A DNA stretch of 64,000 bases from Pyrinomonadaceae bacterium (GCA_017983495.1 JAGOBH010000001.1:496001-560000); one strand, 5' to 3'. Numbered from the stretch's first letter, positions 1 through 7,483 are shown. Notes: a model not told the origin generated them from the sequence alone. A program made the numbers and translations.

Positions 1-1099
1 TCGTTGTCATCAGGTCGCCCTGCTCGGTCTTGGTCGGCTGACCGGTGCTCGGGCCGCCGCGCATAACGTTGACTACCACCAGGGGTATCTCGCCCATGAC
101 CGCGAGCCCGATTGCCTCCTGTTTGAGCGAATATCCGGGGCCCGAAGTGATCGTGACAGTACATTTCCCGGCGTACGAGGCGCCGATGGCAAAGGCACAC
201 GCGGCGATCTCATCTTCGGCCTGATGGACTATACCGCCGATCTTTTCGAACGCTTCGCTCAGGTAATGGGACGCCGACGTTGCCGGCGTGATCGGGTACA
301 TCGCACAGATCTCCATGCCGGATGCGAGAACGCCGAGAGCGAGAGCCGTGTTACCGTTAACGACGATCTGAGGCTCAGTAGATCCTGCCGATGGGATCTC
401 GTACTTGAAATCGAGATTGGCCTCGGCCCAGGCAAAACCCGCGTCGAGCAGGTCAATATTAGCTTTGACGACCTGCTCCGATTTTTTGGCAAATGTCATC
501 GCGATCTGGTCGCGTGCGATCTGCAGATCGAGACTGTACGAACTGCACAGGATGCCAAGGGCGAACATATTCTTGCCCTTTCGCGAATCGGCGACGATCT
601 TGTGACACTCGTCTTCCATCGGTATCTCATAAACGCGATATCCGGCAGCGACGAGCTGGTCGTAAGTGTCAATATACGATCTGGCGACCTGCGGATCAGC
701 CGATTCGCGCCACATCGATTCGAGTAAGATCGTGCAGCCCGGCTTTAGCTCCTTGGATCGGACGCGTCCGAGCAGGACCTGCTCATTGAATGCGACGACC
801 AGGTCAGTTTCGTTTCCGCCGTTAGTGACGCGATTTTCGCCGATGCGGATGCGGTTACCGCTTGCTCCGGCGACGCTGCGTGCCGGAGGACGGATCTCAG
901 CCGGAATGATCTCGACCGTCCAAACACCGTGGCCCATACGGGCAACGATCGAACCGAACGATTGTCCGCACTTCTGTGCACCCTCGCCGGAATCGCTGAT
1001 GATCTCGACGATGTGTTCCTTTAGCCGGGCCGTTACTCTGGCGCCGCGTTTGCTTGTCTCATTTTCCCTGATGGGTTGTGTGCCGTTCTGACCTGTCAT
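1..1099 (-). CDS. korA: 2-oxoacid:ferredoxin oxidoreductase, fused gamma-alpha subunit (KorA-like), 3' end outside window
   Basis: The frame is open from an ATG at 1097-1099 to the window edge, about 366 codons. It oxidatively decarboxylates a 2-oxoacid, most likely 2-oxoglutarate, to acyl-CoA while reducing ferredoxin. The N-terminal part (about residues 20-190) is the gamma domain, with an NGGNETDLVVAFNE stretch. The alpha domain that follows carries the MYPITPATSASHY and ITSGPGYSLKQEA motifs of pyruvate/2-oxoglutarate ferredoxin oxidoreductases. The gamma-alpha fusion order is that of KorA. The start lies 2 bp after the stop of the upstream NfnB-like gene, so the two are probably co-transcribed and translationally coupled. 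A KorB beta subunit would be expected next, outside the window. The exact 2-oxoacid is inferred from family resemblance. Confidence 0.9.
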   Translation of the reverse strand, partial: MTGQNGTQPIRENETSKRGARVTARLKEHIVEIISDSGEGAQKCGQSFGSIVARMGHGVWTVEIIPAEIRPPARSVAGASGNRIRIGENRVTNGGNETDLVVAFNEQVLLGRVRSKELKPGCTILLESMWRESADPQVARSYIDTYDQLVAAGYRVYEIPMEDECHKIVADSRKGKNMFALGILCSSYSLDLQIARDQIAMTFAKKSEQVVKANIDLLDAGFAWAEANLDFKYEIPSAGSTEPQIVVNGNTALALGVLASGMEICAMYPITPATSASHYLSEAFEKIGGIVHQAEDEIAACAFAIGASYAGKCTVTITSGPGYSLKQEAIGLAVMGEIPLVVVNVMRGGPSTGQPTKTEQGDLMTT

Positions 1100-1101
1100 A
1101 T

Positions 1102-2589
1102 TTATGCGGCCCTCACTCTTGTAAAGTTGTGCTCTCGCGGGTCGATGCCAAATAGCATTTTGGTATTATCGAGCGAGCCGACGTCCCTGATACCGAGGAA
1201 TGCCTTCATCCCGCGGGCAGCTTTTCTGCCGGCTCCCATAGCTTCGATCACGGTCGCAGCTCCGGTGACGATGTCGCCGCCGGCAAATACGCCGGCCATC
1301 GATGTCATCAAGTTCTCATCAGTCGCGATATAGCCCCATTTGTTAAGCTTCAGTTTTGACGTCTGGCCGATGATGGGGTTGGCGTTGGTGCCGATCGCAA
1401 ATACGATCTGGTCCGTCTCTATCTCAAACTCGCTGCCTTTGACCGGAACGGGGCGGCGGCGGCCTGATTCGTCCGGTTCGCCGAGCTCCATCCGGACACA
1501 GCGCACCGCGCAGACCGAGCCGTTACCGTCGTCGATGATCTCGACCGGATTGCTCAGCCAGTGAAAATCAATACCCTCTTGTTCGGCATGGTGAACCTCC
1601 TCCGCACGTGCCGGAGCCTCGGTCTTTGAGCGTCGGTAGACGCAAGTGACGGACGCGGCACCGAGCCGTTTGCTGACCCTGAGAGCATCCATTGCGGTGT
1701 TGCCCGCACCGACAACGACGACGTTCTTTCCAAGCGGCAGTGGTGTGTCGACGTTGGGGAATTCGCGTGCGTTCATCAGATTGCACCGTGTTAGCAGTTC
1801 GTTCGCCGATAGGACGCCATTTAGCGAGTCGCCGGGAATGCCGAGCATTGTCGGATATCCTGCACCGGTTCCGATAAAGACTGCGTCGAAATGGAGTTCG
1901 GTAAGCATCTGCTCGATCGTGAATAGACGGCCGACGAGCGTATTGCATTCAAACCGTACGCCGAGCTGCTCGAGTTTTTCGATCTCGGCGTCGACGACAG
2001 TATTTGGCAGGCGAAAGTCTGGTATTCCGTAGCGGAGCACGCCGCCGGCCTCATGAAATGCCTCATAAACGATCACGTCGCAACCGGCTTTGGCCATATC
2101 GGCGGCACACGCCATCCCGGCCGGGCCTGAGCCGACGATGCCGACGCGAAATCGTGTCGGCTCGATATACGGCAGATTGACCCAACGGTTTGCGATCGCT
2201 AGATCGCCGACAAATCGTTCGAGACGGCCGATAGCGACCGGCACGAGGTTCTCGCCCACGACACAGACTCCCTCGCACTGATTCTCTTGCGGACAAACCC
2301 GTCCGCAGACCGCCGGCAGCAGATTGGTGCTGGTGATGACATCGTACGCACCCCGATAATCCTTGTCGCCGACCTTTTGTATGAAGGCTGGAATGTTGAT
2401 ATTTACCGGGCAGCCGTCGATACATTTTGGCTCTGGGCAAAACAAACAGCGCGTTGATTCGAGCAGAGCCTCGGCCTCGGTATAGCCGCAGTTTACTTCT
2501 TCAAAATTCGTGGCCCTGACCGTCGGGTCGAGTTCCTGGACGGGAGTTCGGTCTTGTGGAATACTCCGTATGGTCCGCTTTTTAGCCAT
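1102..2589 (-). CDS. nfnB: NADPH-dependent glutamate synthase small subunit-like flavoprotein (NfnB/GltA/SudA family)
   Basis: 495 residues. The N-terminal dihydropyrimidine-dehydrogenase-type iron-sulfur domain has two cysteine groups near residues 46-110 (CLFCPEPKCIDGCPV and CGRVCPQENQCEGVC). Two Rossmann folds follow: FAD binding at VGSGPAGMACA and NAD(P) binding at VVGAGNTAMDALR. A GltA-like protein directly downstream of an NfnA/SudB-like gene is the arrangement of NfnAB (electron-bifurcating NADH-dependent ferredoxin:NADP+ oxidoreductase) and of archaeal sulfide dehydrogenase. Here it also sits with a ferredoxin-dependent 2-oxoacid oxidoreductase, which favours ferredoxin/NADPH exchange over glutamate synthesis. 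A GGAG lies upstream of the ATG. Whether it bifurcates cannot be decided from sequence. Confidence 0.85.
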   Translation of the reverse strand: MAKKRTIRSIPQDRTPVQELDPTVRATNFEEVNCGYTEAEALLESTRCLFCPEPKCIDGCPVNINIPAFIQKVGDKDYRGAYDVITSTNLLPAVCGRVCPQENQCEGVCVVGENLVPVAIGRLERFVGDLAIANRWVNLPYIEPTRFRVGIVGSGPAGMACAADMAKAGCDVIVYEAFHEAGGVLRYGIPDFRLPNTVVDAEIEKLEQLGVRFECNTLVGRLFTIEQMLTELHFDAVFIGTGAGYPTMLGIPGDSLNGVLSANELLTRCNLMNAREFPNVDTPLPLGKNVVVVGAGNTAMDALRVSKRLGAASVTCVYRRSKTEAPARAEEVHHAEQEGIDFHWLSNPVEIIDDGNGSVCAVRCVRMELGEPDESGRRRPVPVKGSEFEIETDQIVFAIGTNANPIIGQTSKLKLNKWGYIATDENLMTSMAGVFAGGDIVTGAATVIEAMGAGRKAARGMKAFLGIRDVGSLDNTKMLFGIDPREHNFTRVRAA

Positions 2590-2616
2590 CGTGGTTCTTA
2601 CTCCGTTATATTTCGT

Positions 2617-3510
2617 TTATTCGGGAAGTGCGACGAGCTTACCGTCGACGGTTCTCATCCGGCACGATTCCGACCATCTTTCCGTGGCGGCCTGTTCCTC
2701 TTCTTTGTAACGTCTCAGACGGATCATCAGATCTTGGAAATCGACCTTATGTCCGTCAAAATCCGGGCCGTCGACGCAGGCGAAACGCACCTCCTCGCCG
2801 ACCTTTACGCGGCAGCCGCCGCACATCCCGGTGCCATCGACCATGATCGGATTGAGACTGACCATTGTCTTTACACCGGCGGGGCGTGTGGCCTCGGCAC
2901 TGGCCATCATCATTACCGGCGGGCCAATGGCAACCACCTCACCGATATCGTCGTGAGCAGAAAGTGCTTGTTTAATGCCGTCGGTAACAAATCCATGGAT
3001 TCCGGCGGAGCCGTCGTCGGTACAGATGATCAGTTCGTCGCAGATCGCCCGAAACTTGTCTTCCCAAAAGATCAGATCCTTGTTGCGGAAACCGAGTACG
3101 CCGATAACGTATGCCCCGCTTTCCTTCCATGCACGAGCTTGCGGATAGACCGGAGCGACTCCGAGCCCGCCGCCGACACAGACGACCTTTTTCGCGTCGC
3201 TGAGATGGCTCGGGATGCCCATCGGGCCCGCAAGGCCGTAGAGAGTGGTGCCAACCTGACACGTTTGCTGCATCTCGAGCGTTGTTTTGCCGACGGCCTG
3301 AATGACGAGTGTGATCGTGCCCTTTTCGCGGTCAAAATCAGCTATGGTCAACGGTATGCGCTCGCCCTTCGGGTGAGACATCACGATGACGAACTGACCG
3401 GGTCGTGCCGCCCGGGCCATCATCGGATGATGTACCTCAAGCATATAGGTGACGTCCGAATAGTCTTCACGCCTGACGATCTCGAATTTGGTGTTTTGTG
3501 TTTCGTTCAC
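2617..3510 (-). CDS. nfnA: Ferredoxin-NADP+ reductase subunit (NfnA/SudB-like FAD/[2Fe-2S] protein)
   Basis: 297 residues from a GTG start at 3508-3510. AAGGAAG lies 3 nt upstream, whereas the longer ATG start at 3549 has no ribosome-binding site. The N-terminal half is a ferredoxin-reductase FAD barrel (GQFVIVMSHPKGERIPLTI), then an NAD-binding fold (VCVGGGLGVAPVYP). The C-terminus has cysteines of a DHOD electron-transfer-subunit [2Fe-2S] cluster (MCGGCRVKVG and FACVDGPDFDGH). It should pass electrons between NAD(H) or ferredoxin and the NfnB-like partner encoded 27 bp downstream. It is the first gene of the unit running into korA, and a sigma-54 type promoter lies about 140 bp upstream. 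Confidence 0.85.
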   Translation of the reverse strand: MNETQNTKFEIVRREDYSDVTYMLEVHHPMMARAARPGQFVIVMSHPKGERIPLTIADFDREKGTITLVIQAVGKTTLEMQQTCQVGTTLYGLAGPMGIPSHLSDAKKVVCVGGGLGVAPVYPQARAWKESGAYVIGVLGFRNKDLIFWEDKFRAICDELIICTDDGSAGIHGFVTDGIKQALSAHDDIGEVVAIGPPVMMMASAEATRPAGVKTMVSLNPIMVDGTGMCGGCRVKVGEEVRFACVDGPDFDGHKVDFQDLMIRLRRYKEEEQAATERWSESCRMRTVDGKLVALPE

Positions 3511-3648
3511 GTGCTTCCTTCTTACGGGTTCGGTCGGGACAGCACGCATTTGACGCGCCGAATGCCGAAAACCATTGATCCTGGGTAAAAGACCCTAGCT
3601 TAGTTCGTTTGCCAAAAGAACAATCCGGGTCGACATTGGCATTTGTCG

Positions 3649-3663
3649 GCAAGCCACGTGCCA
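3649..3663 (-). promoter_or_regulatory. Sigma-54 (-24/-12) promoter upstream of nfnA-nfnB-korA
   Basis: The minus strand reads TGGCAC GTGGC TTGC, a full match to the -24 hexamer and -12 tetramer at the required 5-nt spacing. Transcription would begin near 3638, giving a leader of about 125 nt. A degenerate copy of the shared upstream motif is centred about 82 bp upstream (3739-3752). Confidence 0.7.
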
Positions 3664-3823
3664 AAGGCCGAATGAATGTCGAATGGTGGTAATTATCAGT
3701 ATTGTCCGGTGGTGTTTGATCTTGGGTTTGCCAAGACTGCGAAAATATTACGAAGTACCGCCTGCCGGGTGCGAGGATTTACCCACTTTAAGTAGTCGAT
3801 AAATGCGATACGATGCGCAAAAT

Positions 3824-3867
3824 GGCAGTGGGAACCGGAACGGCATGACCGGTTTTTGCCCACTGCC
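3824..3867 (-). terminator. Rho-independent terminator of hsp20
   Basis: Stem GGCAGTGGG (3824-3832) pairs with CCCACTGCC (3859-3867), with an inner AACCGG/CCGGTT helix. On the minus strand it is followed by ATTTT and lies just after the hsp20 stop. Confidence 0.7.
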
Positions 3868-3879
3868 ACAAGGCGGCGT

Positions 3880-4413
3880 TTAGGCCGCGGTCACCGCAAT
3901 ATTTGCGGCTTCTTCGGCTGCTTTCTTTTTAAGTGAGAGGTGAAGAATGCCGTCTTTCAGTTGTGCTGTGACGCCTTCTGTTTCAACCTCGCTTGGCAGC
4001 CTCATTTGTCGGCAAAAGCGATTGCTTCGCCATTCACTGAGGAATGTTTTTTCATCCACATTCTTAGTTTCAGCGTGGGTCTCACCGCTGATCATCAAGA
4101 CCGCATCTTTAACGCTGATCTCGATCTCGTCCGGTTTGAATCCGGGAACGGCCGCACTTACGTTGATGATCTCGTCTGTTTGCGTGATCTCCATCGGTAC
4201 AGGGCGGAGCACTTCCATTTCAGCTTTCAGCCAGTCGTCGAAATGCGAACCAAATTCATTTCCACGCTGGAGGAAATACTCATACGCCTTTTTCGATGTT
4301 TCCATCGTAAGCTCGGCCATTCGCTCGAACATCTTTTCGGCTTCGACCATTGCCGGAAACTTGGTTTCCGGTACTACAGGTTCTTTTGCTACTGCTACTG
4401 CTTCGTGTTTCAT
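3880..4413 (-). CDS. Small heat shock protein (Hsp20) with an N-terminal DUF2934-like segment
   Basis: 177 residues. The C-terminal two-thirds is an alpha-crystallin domain (about 75-165): MEITQTDEIINVSAAVPGF, a central acidic linker and a GVTAQLKDGILHLSLKK end strand. It would act as an ATP-independent holdase chaperone in the cytoplasm. Residues about 28-70 (KAYEYFLQRGN, then HFDDWLKAEMEV) match the pattern of DUF2934, normally a separate small domain. The N-terminus has an alanine/valine-rich lead. The ribosome-binding site GGAG is 8 nt before the ATG. It probably shares the sigma-54 promoter at 4851-4865 with the upstream membrane protein gene. The Hsp20 call is sure; the DUF2934 assignment is less so. 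Confidence 0.93.
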   Translation of the reverse strand: MKHEAVAVAKEPVVPETKFPAMVEAEKMFERMAELTMETSKKAYEYFLQRGNEFGSHFDDWLKAEMEVLRPVPMEITQTDEIINVSAAVPGFKPDEIEISVKDAVLMISGETHAETKNVDEKTFLSEWRSNRFCRQMRLPSEVETEGVTAQLKDGILHLSLKKKAAEEAANIAVTAA

Positions 4414-4482
4414 TGTGTTTTACTCCATTTCATCCTGAATAATGATCAGGAACCGAGGAGCAAGCTCGAAACAGGCAAAGTG

Positions 4483-4743
4483 TTAGGCGTGTGCGGATCG
4501 GGCCGGATGATGCAGGCGGTGGCCCTTGACCGCTTTTTCTTTACGCGGTGCTAGCTCAGCCTTTTCCGGAGCCGGGTGTGACACTACCACCGGCAATACG
4601 CCCATAAGTCCCATAAAGGTCATCCCAAATGAGATAAATCCAAATACGACGACCGTTGTCATCGTCATCAAACCGCCTACAAACATAAATGCCGCGGTTG
4701 CCGCTAATACCAACCAGAGCGTCCAATAAACTTTGACCATCAC
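4483..4743 (-). CDS. Small two-helix membrane protein, unknown function
   Basis: 86 residues from GTG (4741-4743); the adjacent ATG at 4738-4740 would give 85, and AGGAG at 4751-4755 suits either. There are two predicted transmembrane helices (about residues 5-25 and 30-52), both Gly/Met-rich. A charged, His/Arg-rich C-terminal tail (KAELAPRKEKAVKGHR) is presumably cytoplasmic. I do not recognise the family. It lies 69 bp upstream of hsp20 on the same strand, about 100 bp downstream of a sigma-54 promoter, which suggests a role in the same stress response. Confidence 0.75.
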   Translation of the reverse strand: MMVKVYWTLWLVLAATAAFMFVGGLMTMTTVVVFGFISFGMTFMGLMGVLPVVVSHPAPEKAELAPRKEKAVKGHRLHHPARSAHA

Positions 4744-4850
4744 TTACGTTCTCCTCTAATTCCTGTTTATTCGAATCAACCAAATCACAGTAAGATCCAC
4801 ATCTTACCGTTATGCGGTTTCTTACATTTCCGACCTGCAAAAAATAATGA

Positions 4851-4865
4851 GCAATGCTCGTGCCA
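4851..4865 (-). promoter_or_regulatory. Sigma-54 promoter for the small membrane protein / hsp20 unit
   Basis: The minus strand reads TGGCAC GAGCA TTGC, a perfect -24/-12 match with 5-nt spacing. Predicted start is near 4840, about 100 nt before the first gene. An upstream-motif copy (CGCGGATAAGTTCGCG, 4940-4955) is centred 82 bp upstream of the -24 element. Confidence 0.8.
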
Positions 4866-4939
4866 ATTATGGAATCGAGGTGATGTCTCGGTATGAGGCC
4901 GAAGCCTGCGCGGAAAATGCCACGATAAACGAAGGGCAA

Positions 4940-4955
4940 CGCGGATAAGTTCGCG
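4940..4955. promoter_or_regulatory. Candidate activator-binding site (GCG-N8-CGC motif)
   Basis: CGCGGATAAGTTCGCG, an imperfect palindrome with AT-rich centre, 82 bp upstream of the 4851-4865 promoter. It resembles copies at 5202, 10873 and 33499. Confidence 0.45.
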
Positions 4956-4956
4956 C

Positions 4957-5102
4957 ACAAAAGAAGACCGCAACGACTAGGTTTAGGGGTCGGCGCTGGC
5001 CCCAAGTTCAGTCTCTGCGGTCTCTTTGTTTCGAAATCGACCTTCTTTTGGCCGAGATCGAAATCTGCTGTGAATCCTGACTGCGACTTCGCAGTTTCCG
5101 AT
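4957..5102 (-). ncRNA. Candidate small RNA transcribed from a sigma-54 promoter
   Basis: The minus strand downstream of the 5113-5127 promoter has no good reading frame but folds well by eye. A long arm forms from three nested helices: 5016-5022 with 4966-4972 (GACCGCA/TGCGGTC), 5010-5013 with 4975-4978, and 5000-5003 with 4986-4989 (GGGG/CCCC). A TCTTCTTTTG tract follows, as at an intrinsic terminator. A smaller hairpin CTGCGA-AG-TCGCAG lies nearer the 5' end. Expected length is about 145 nt. An alternative is an untranslated leader or a pause element. Confidence 0.35.
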
Positions 5103-5112
5103 AAGTTTACAG

Positions 5113-5127
5113 GCAATGCATGTGCCA
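5113..5127 (-). promoter_or_regulatory. Sigma-54 promoter reading into the structured RNA candidate
   Basis: The minus strand reads TGGCAC ATGCA TTGC, a perfect -24/-12 match with the correct spacing. No protein gene begins within 350 bp downstream. The shared motif at 5202-5217 is 82 bp upstream. Confidence 0.65.
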
Positions 5128-5201
5128 TTCCGAGAGGGAGATCAGCATTTAGATCTAACGAGGCGGCTAGCGTGGAAAAGTACACGAACGCCGCGGCAGA
5201 A

Positions 5202-5217
5202 TGCGTGTAATTTCGCG
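5202..5217. promoter_or_regulatory. Candidate activator-binding site shared by divergent sigma-54 promoters
   Basis: TGCGTGTAATTTCGCG. Its centre is 82 bp from the minus-strand promoter at 5113-5127 and 73 bp from the plus-strand promoter at 5283-5298, so one bound activator could serve both directions. Confidence 0.45.
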
Positions 5218-5282
5218 TTGGCCTCAAAGGGAATTTGGGGGTACTGCAGCTTAAATATGCGGAAAATCAGGAGATATCGTCA

Positions 5283-5298
5283 TGGTACGCTCGTTGCA
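5283..5298 (+). promoter_or_regulatory. Sigma-54 promoter for the DUF5335 gene
   Basis: TGGTAC GCTCG TTGCA: one mismatch in the -24 hexamer, perfect -12 and spacing. Predicted start is near 5309, about 50 nt before the ATG. Confidence 0.65.
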
Positions 5299-5361
5299 TC
5301 GCCTAAGGGCGAAGCATCGGGGAAGTTACCCCGTTAGCGGTTAGTCAAGGAGGATCGAGTC

Positions 5362-5748
5362 ATGACTCAGAAAATTCAAAAAGCGGATTGGGCGGATTTC
5401 TTCAACCGGATCAGTCAGGATTTTCTGGATTGGGAAACATCAGTTCAGGTGTTAGGCCACGATTCAGGAGCCCAGATGCTGTCTGAAGGACTGCCGTTCA
5501 ACGGAATGACATACGACAATAAGCATGGCCATAACTCGATGGAGCTTAACGTCGGATTCGGGACGGATAATCACCAAACGCACAATATAGATGAGCCGCA
5601 GGAGGTGGCGTTCGAACCAAACGGACGCGGTCCCGGCGGTACACTCGATATCGAGGACAGATCGGGGAATAAAACCTTGGTCAGTTTCCTACATCCTATG
5701 CCGATGTTAGTTGAATACGTTAAGAGCGAGATACTGACGATCGGATAG
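5362..5748 (+). CDS. DUF5335 family protein
   Basis: 128 residues, soluble, no signal peptide. The N-terminal W-x2-FF-x2-ISQDF helix, the central VLGHDSGAQMLSEGLPFNGM segment and a C-terminal strand ending in TLVSFLHPMPMLVEY follow the DUF5335 pattern. No function is established. AGGAGG lies 9 nt upstream of the ATG. It is a single-gene unit with its own sigma-54 promoter and a terminator. A second, shorter family member is encoded at 29381-29719, also in a sigma-54-linked setting, so the family seems tied to this stress response here. Confidence 0.8.
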   Translation: MTQKIQKADWADFFNRISQDFLDWETSVQVLGHDSGAQMLSEGLPFNGMTYDNKHGHNSMELNVGFGTDNHQTHNIDEPQEVAFEPNGRGPGGTLDIEDRSGNKTLVSFLHPMPMLVEYVKSEILTIG

Positions 5749-5775
5749 ACATATCAGGGAGGCTTAAAAATACAG

Positions 5776-5802
5776 AGTGGCTCGGATCTGATCCGAGCCA
5801 CT
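5776..5802. terminator. Bidirectional terminator between convergent genes
   Basis: A 12-bp perfect stem AGTGGCTCGGAT / ATCCGAGCCACT with a CTG loop. T-rich sequence follows on the plus strand and an A-rich stretch precedes it for the minus direction. Confidence 0.85.
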
Positions 5803-5810
5803 TTGTTTTG

Positions 5811-6308
5811 TTAATAGATCTTGCCTCGTTCGTGTTCACTGACGGCGACAAGCGGCAGGTTGTCCGAGTCGCTCATGATGGCCCGTCGGCCGCTTAGTTC
5901 AAGCGGAATGATCTTGTAGATCACCTCGATATTTTCACGGACCCAACTGTCCATCCAATGGACACTGACGGCCGGCGTCAACGTAGGATTGATCGCGACG
6001 ATCAGCTTAAGTGCTTTTTCACGTTCGACCTGATCGGTCACACGTCCTGCTTCGCCGTTAACGATTACGCTCACCCAATTCTGATTATCAATGACGTCTT
6101 CCGCCTGAAGGCAGATGCGTGGATTGATCTTCAGGATATCTGATTTCTTTCCCTCGGTAGTGTAGATATAGATCTCACCGTCATCGAACGCATAATGAAC
6201 AGGCACTATGTATGGTCGGTCATTGAGCGAGCACCCAAGATGTCCGTAATCCAACCTTGCCAAAACTTCTAGGATCTCGGCATGTGACAGTTCTTCGACT
6301 TCGATCAT
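5811..6308 (-). CDS. Pyridoxamine 5'-phosphate oxidase-like FMN-binding protein
   Basis: 165 residues. The start MIEVEELSHAEILEVLARLDYGHLG, then RPYIVPVHYAFDDGEIYIYT and an RICLQAEDV strand, are the split-barrel FMN-binding fold of PPOX-class proteins (nitroreductase/NimA-related subgroup). A flavin- or haem-linked reductase or sensor role is possible; true vitamin B6 synthesis is unlikely because the substrate-binding C-terminal segment of PdxH is absent. GGAGGT lies 8 nt before the ATG. A sigma-54-like promoter is about 50 bp upstream. Such proteins commonly accompany universal stress proteins and Hsp20 in low-oxygen regulons. Confidence 0.8.
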   Translation of the reverse strand: MIEVEELSHAEILEVLARLDYGHLGCSLNDRPYIVPVHYAFDDGEIYIYTTEGKKSDILKINPRICLQAEDVIDNQNWVSVIVNGEAGRVTDQVEREKALKLIVAINPTLTPAVSVHWMDSWVRENIEVIYKIIPLELSGRRAIMSDSDNLPLVAVSEHERGKIY

Positions 6309-6357
6309 CGGGGTACCTCCGAGACTTTACTTAAATACATCTCTGTTTAGGATAACA

Positions 6358-6372
6358 GCAAAACCCGTGCCC
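6358..6372 (-). promoter_or_regulatory. Sigma-54-like promoter for the PPOX-type gene
   Basis: The minus strand reads GGGCAC GGGTT TTGC: one mismatch in the -24 hexamer, -12 element and spacing perfect. Predicted start is near 6346. Confidence 0.55.
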
Positions 6373-6414
6373 GGTAGCTCAATTGGAAATATCGCGAATA
6401 TTCGCTGTCCGGGC

Positions 6415-6428
6415 GCGGGCTATTCCGC
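6415..6428. promoter_or_regulatory. Weak candidate activator site between divergent promoters
   Basis: GCG-GGCTATTC-CGC, 94 bp upstream of the plus-strand promoter at 6515. A nearby perfect palindrome GCGAATATTCGC (6394-6405) has shorter spacing. The spacer here is less AT-rich than in other copies. Confidence 0.25.
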
Positions 6429-6514
6429 ATTGCTGTCGGCTCCGGCACGCTGCCAGTCACAAAGATCATTAGCAAACGCCCCCGATTATCGAATTTTGAA
6501 GCACAGGATCTCAG

Positions 6515-6530
6515 CGGAACATTATTTGCT
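6515..6530 (+). promoter_or_regulatory. Sigma-54-like promoter for the single-domain universal stress protein
   Basis: CGGAAC ATTAT TTGCT keeps the invariant GG and GC at correct spacing with two -24 mismatches. Predicted start is near 6541, about 30 nt before the gene. Confidence 0.5.
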
Positions 6531-6572
6531 CGCAAATAAGTAGAAATTGACTGTCACTCGGAGGTGACCAAC

Positions 6573-7028
6573 ATGAAAATACTTATAGCAACCGATGGAT
6601 CTGATTACAGCAAAGCCGCGATCATCGAAGCGTGCAAGTTCGTGGCACAGCCCGATACCACCGAGATCATTATCGTCTCGGCGTATGAGGATGCGTATCC
6701 GATAACAGCGGAGCCGTTCGCACTTTCGGCCGAGTACTATCAGAAGATCGAAGAGGCAGTGCGTGAACAGGCGACACAGTTTGTTACCGACGCCGAAACT
6801 GAGGTTAACTCACGCTTTCCGAACAGCAAACCGAACATAAGCAGCGAAGTGCTGCGCGGAGCGGCGGATCGCGAGATAATCGAATTTGCCAAGACGTGGA
6901 AAGCTGACCTTATCGTCGTTGGTTCGCATGGCCGCGGCTTTTGGGGCCGCATGCTCGGATCGGTCTCGGACGGCGTGGTTCACCACGCTCCGTGTTCGGT
7001 GCTTGTGGTGAGGACGCCTCATCATTGA
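6573..7028 (+). CDS. Universal stress protein, single UspA domain
   Basis: 151 residues from the ATG at 6573. GGAGG at 6560-6564 is 8 nt upstream and overlaps the alternative GTG at 6564, so the later start is preferred. The UspA fold is clear: MKILIATDGSDYSK at the N-terminus and the ATP-binding loop GSHGRGFWGRMLGSVSDGVVHHAPCSVLVV at the C-terminus (G-x2-G-x9-G-S type). It probably binds ATP and acts in survival under energy or redox stress. It is followed 8 bp later by a membrane protein gene in the same unit. Confidence 0.92.
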   Translation: MKILIATDGSDYSKAAIIEACKFVAQPDTTEIIIVSAYEDAYPITAEPFALSAEYYQKIEEAVREQATQFVTDAETEVNSRFPNSKPNISSEVLRGAADREIIEFAKTWKADLIVVGSHGRGFWGRMLGSVSDGVVHHAPCSVLVVRTPHH

Positions 7029-7036
7029 GGTAATCA

Positions 7037-7477
7037 ATGTCACACACAATTGATCTAAACAACCACATATGTTCGTGGCGTATCATCTTGCGCAGTATTT
7101 CGGTTTGGGCAGTGATCATAGTGGCTGAGTCGATTAACGGCACGGTTCGCGAAACTCTGATGGTGCCGAAATTTGGTATTGTGCTAGCTAAACAGATTTC
7201 ATTCGCCATCGCTCTGGTTCTCATACTTACGATCGCGTTGTACTTCATTCGCTGGATCAATGCTCAGGGTAGTTACCAACAGCTTGTCGTTGGAGCGGTT
7301 TGGGCCGTGTTGACGTTTTGCTTTGAGGTGATACTTGGCCGATTTGTAATGGGACTCGCCTGGGATCGGATCACTGCGGACTATGACATTACTCGGGGCG
7401 GCATGATGTCGTTCGGGCTTGTGTTCATGCTCTTTGCCCCAATGCTGGCAGCGAAATTACGAGAGAAAAACGCCTGA
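7037..7477 (+). CDS. Four-helix membrane protein, unknown function
   Basis: 146 residues with four predicted transmembrane helices at about residues 18-36, 52-72, 83-101 and 120-138. A conserved-looking VAESINGTVRETLMVPKFG segment lies in the first loop. GAGGTAA precedes the ATG and the gene lies 8 bp after usp, so it is almost certainly co-transcribed and sigma-54 controlled. I do not assign a family. Confidence 0.8.
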   Translation: MSHTIDLNNHICSWRIILRSISVWAVIIVAESINGTVRETLMVPKFGIVLAKQISFAIALVLILTIALYFIRWINAQGSYQQLVVGAVWAVLTFCFEVILGRFVMGLAWDRITADYDITRGGMMSFGLVFMLFAPMLAAKLREKNA

Positions 7478-7483
7478 ACGCGG

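Larger units (their letters stand above)
3511..3879. other. Intergenic region between hsp20 and nfnA
   Basis: About 370 bp with no credible gene. It holds the hsp20 terminator hairpin (3824-3867), a sigma-54 promoter reading into nfnA (3649-3663), an upstream half-palindrome GCG-AT-rich at 3739-3752, and a short inverted repeat TCTTGG-gtttg-CCAAGA at 3720-3736. Confidence 0.6.
4744..5361. other. 618-bp regulatory intergenic region with three sigma-54 promoters and a structured RNA candidate
   Basis: No convincing protein gene. From left to right it holds a minus-strand sigma-54 promoter (4851-4865), an upstream-motif copy (4940-4955), a structured minus-strand RNA candidate (4957-5102), a second minus-strand sigma-54 promoter (5113-5127), a shared upstream motif (5202-5217) and a plus-strand sigma-54 promoter (5283-5298). 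Confidence 0.6.

Noticed and set aside
2554..3588. 344-codon open frame on the plus strand
   Set aside because: Antisense shadow of nfnA, which has clear motifs on the other strand.
4556..5227. 223-codon open frame on the minus strand
   Set aside because: It overlaps the better-supported membrane protein gene, crosses two sigma-54 promoters and the RNA candidate, and its translation looks random.
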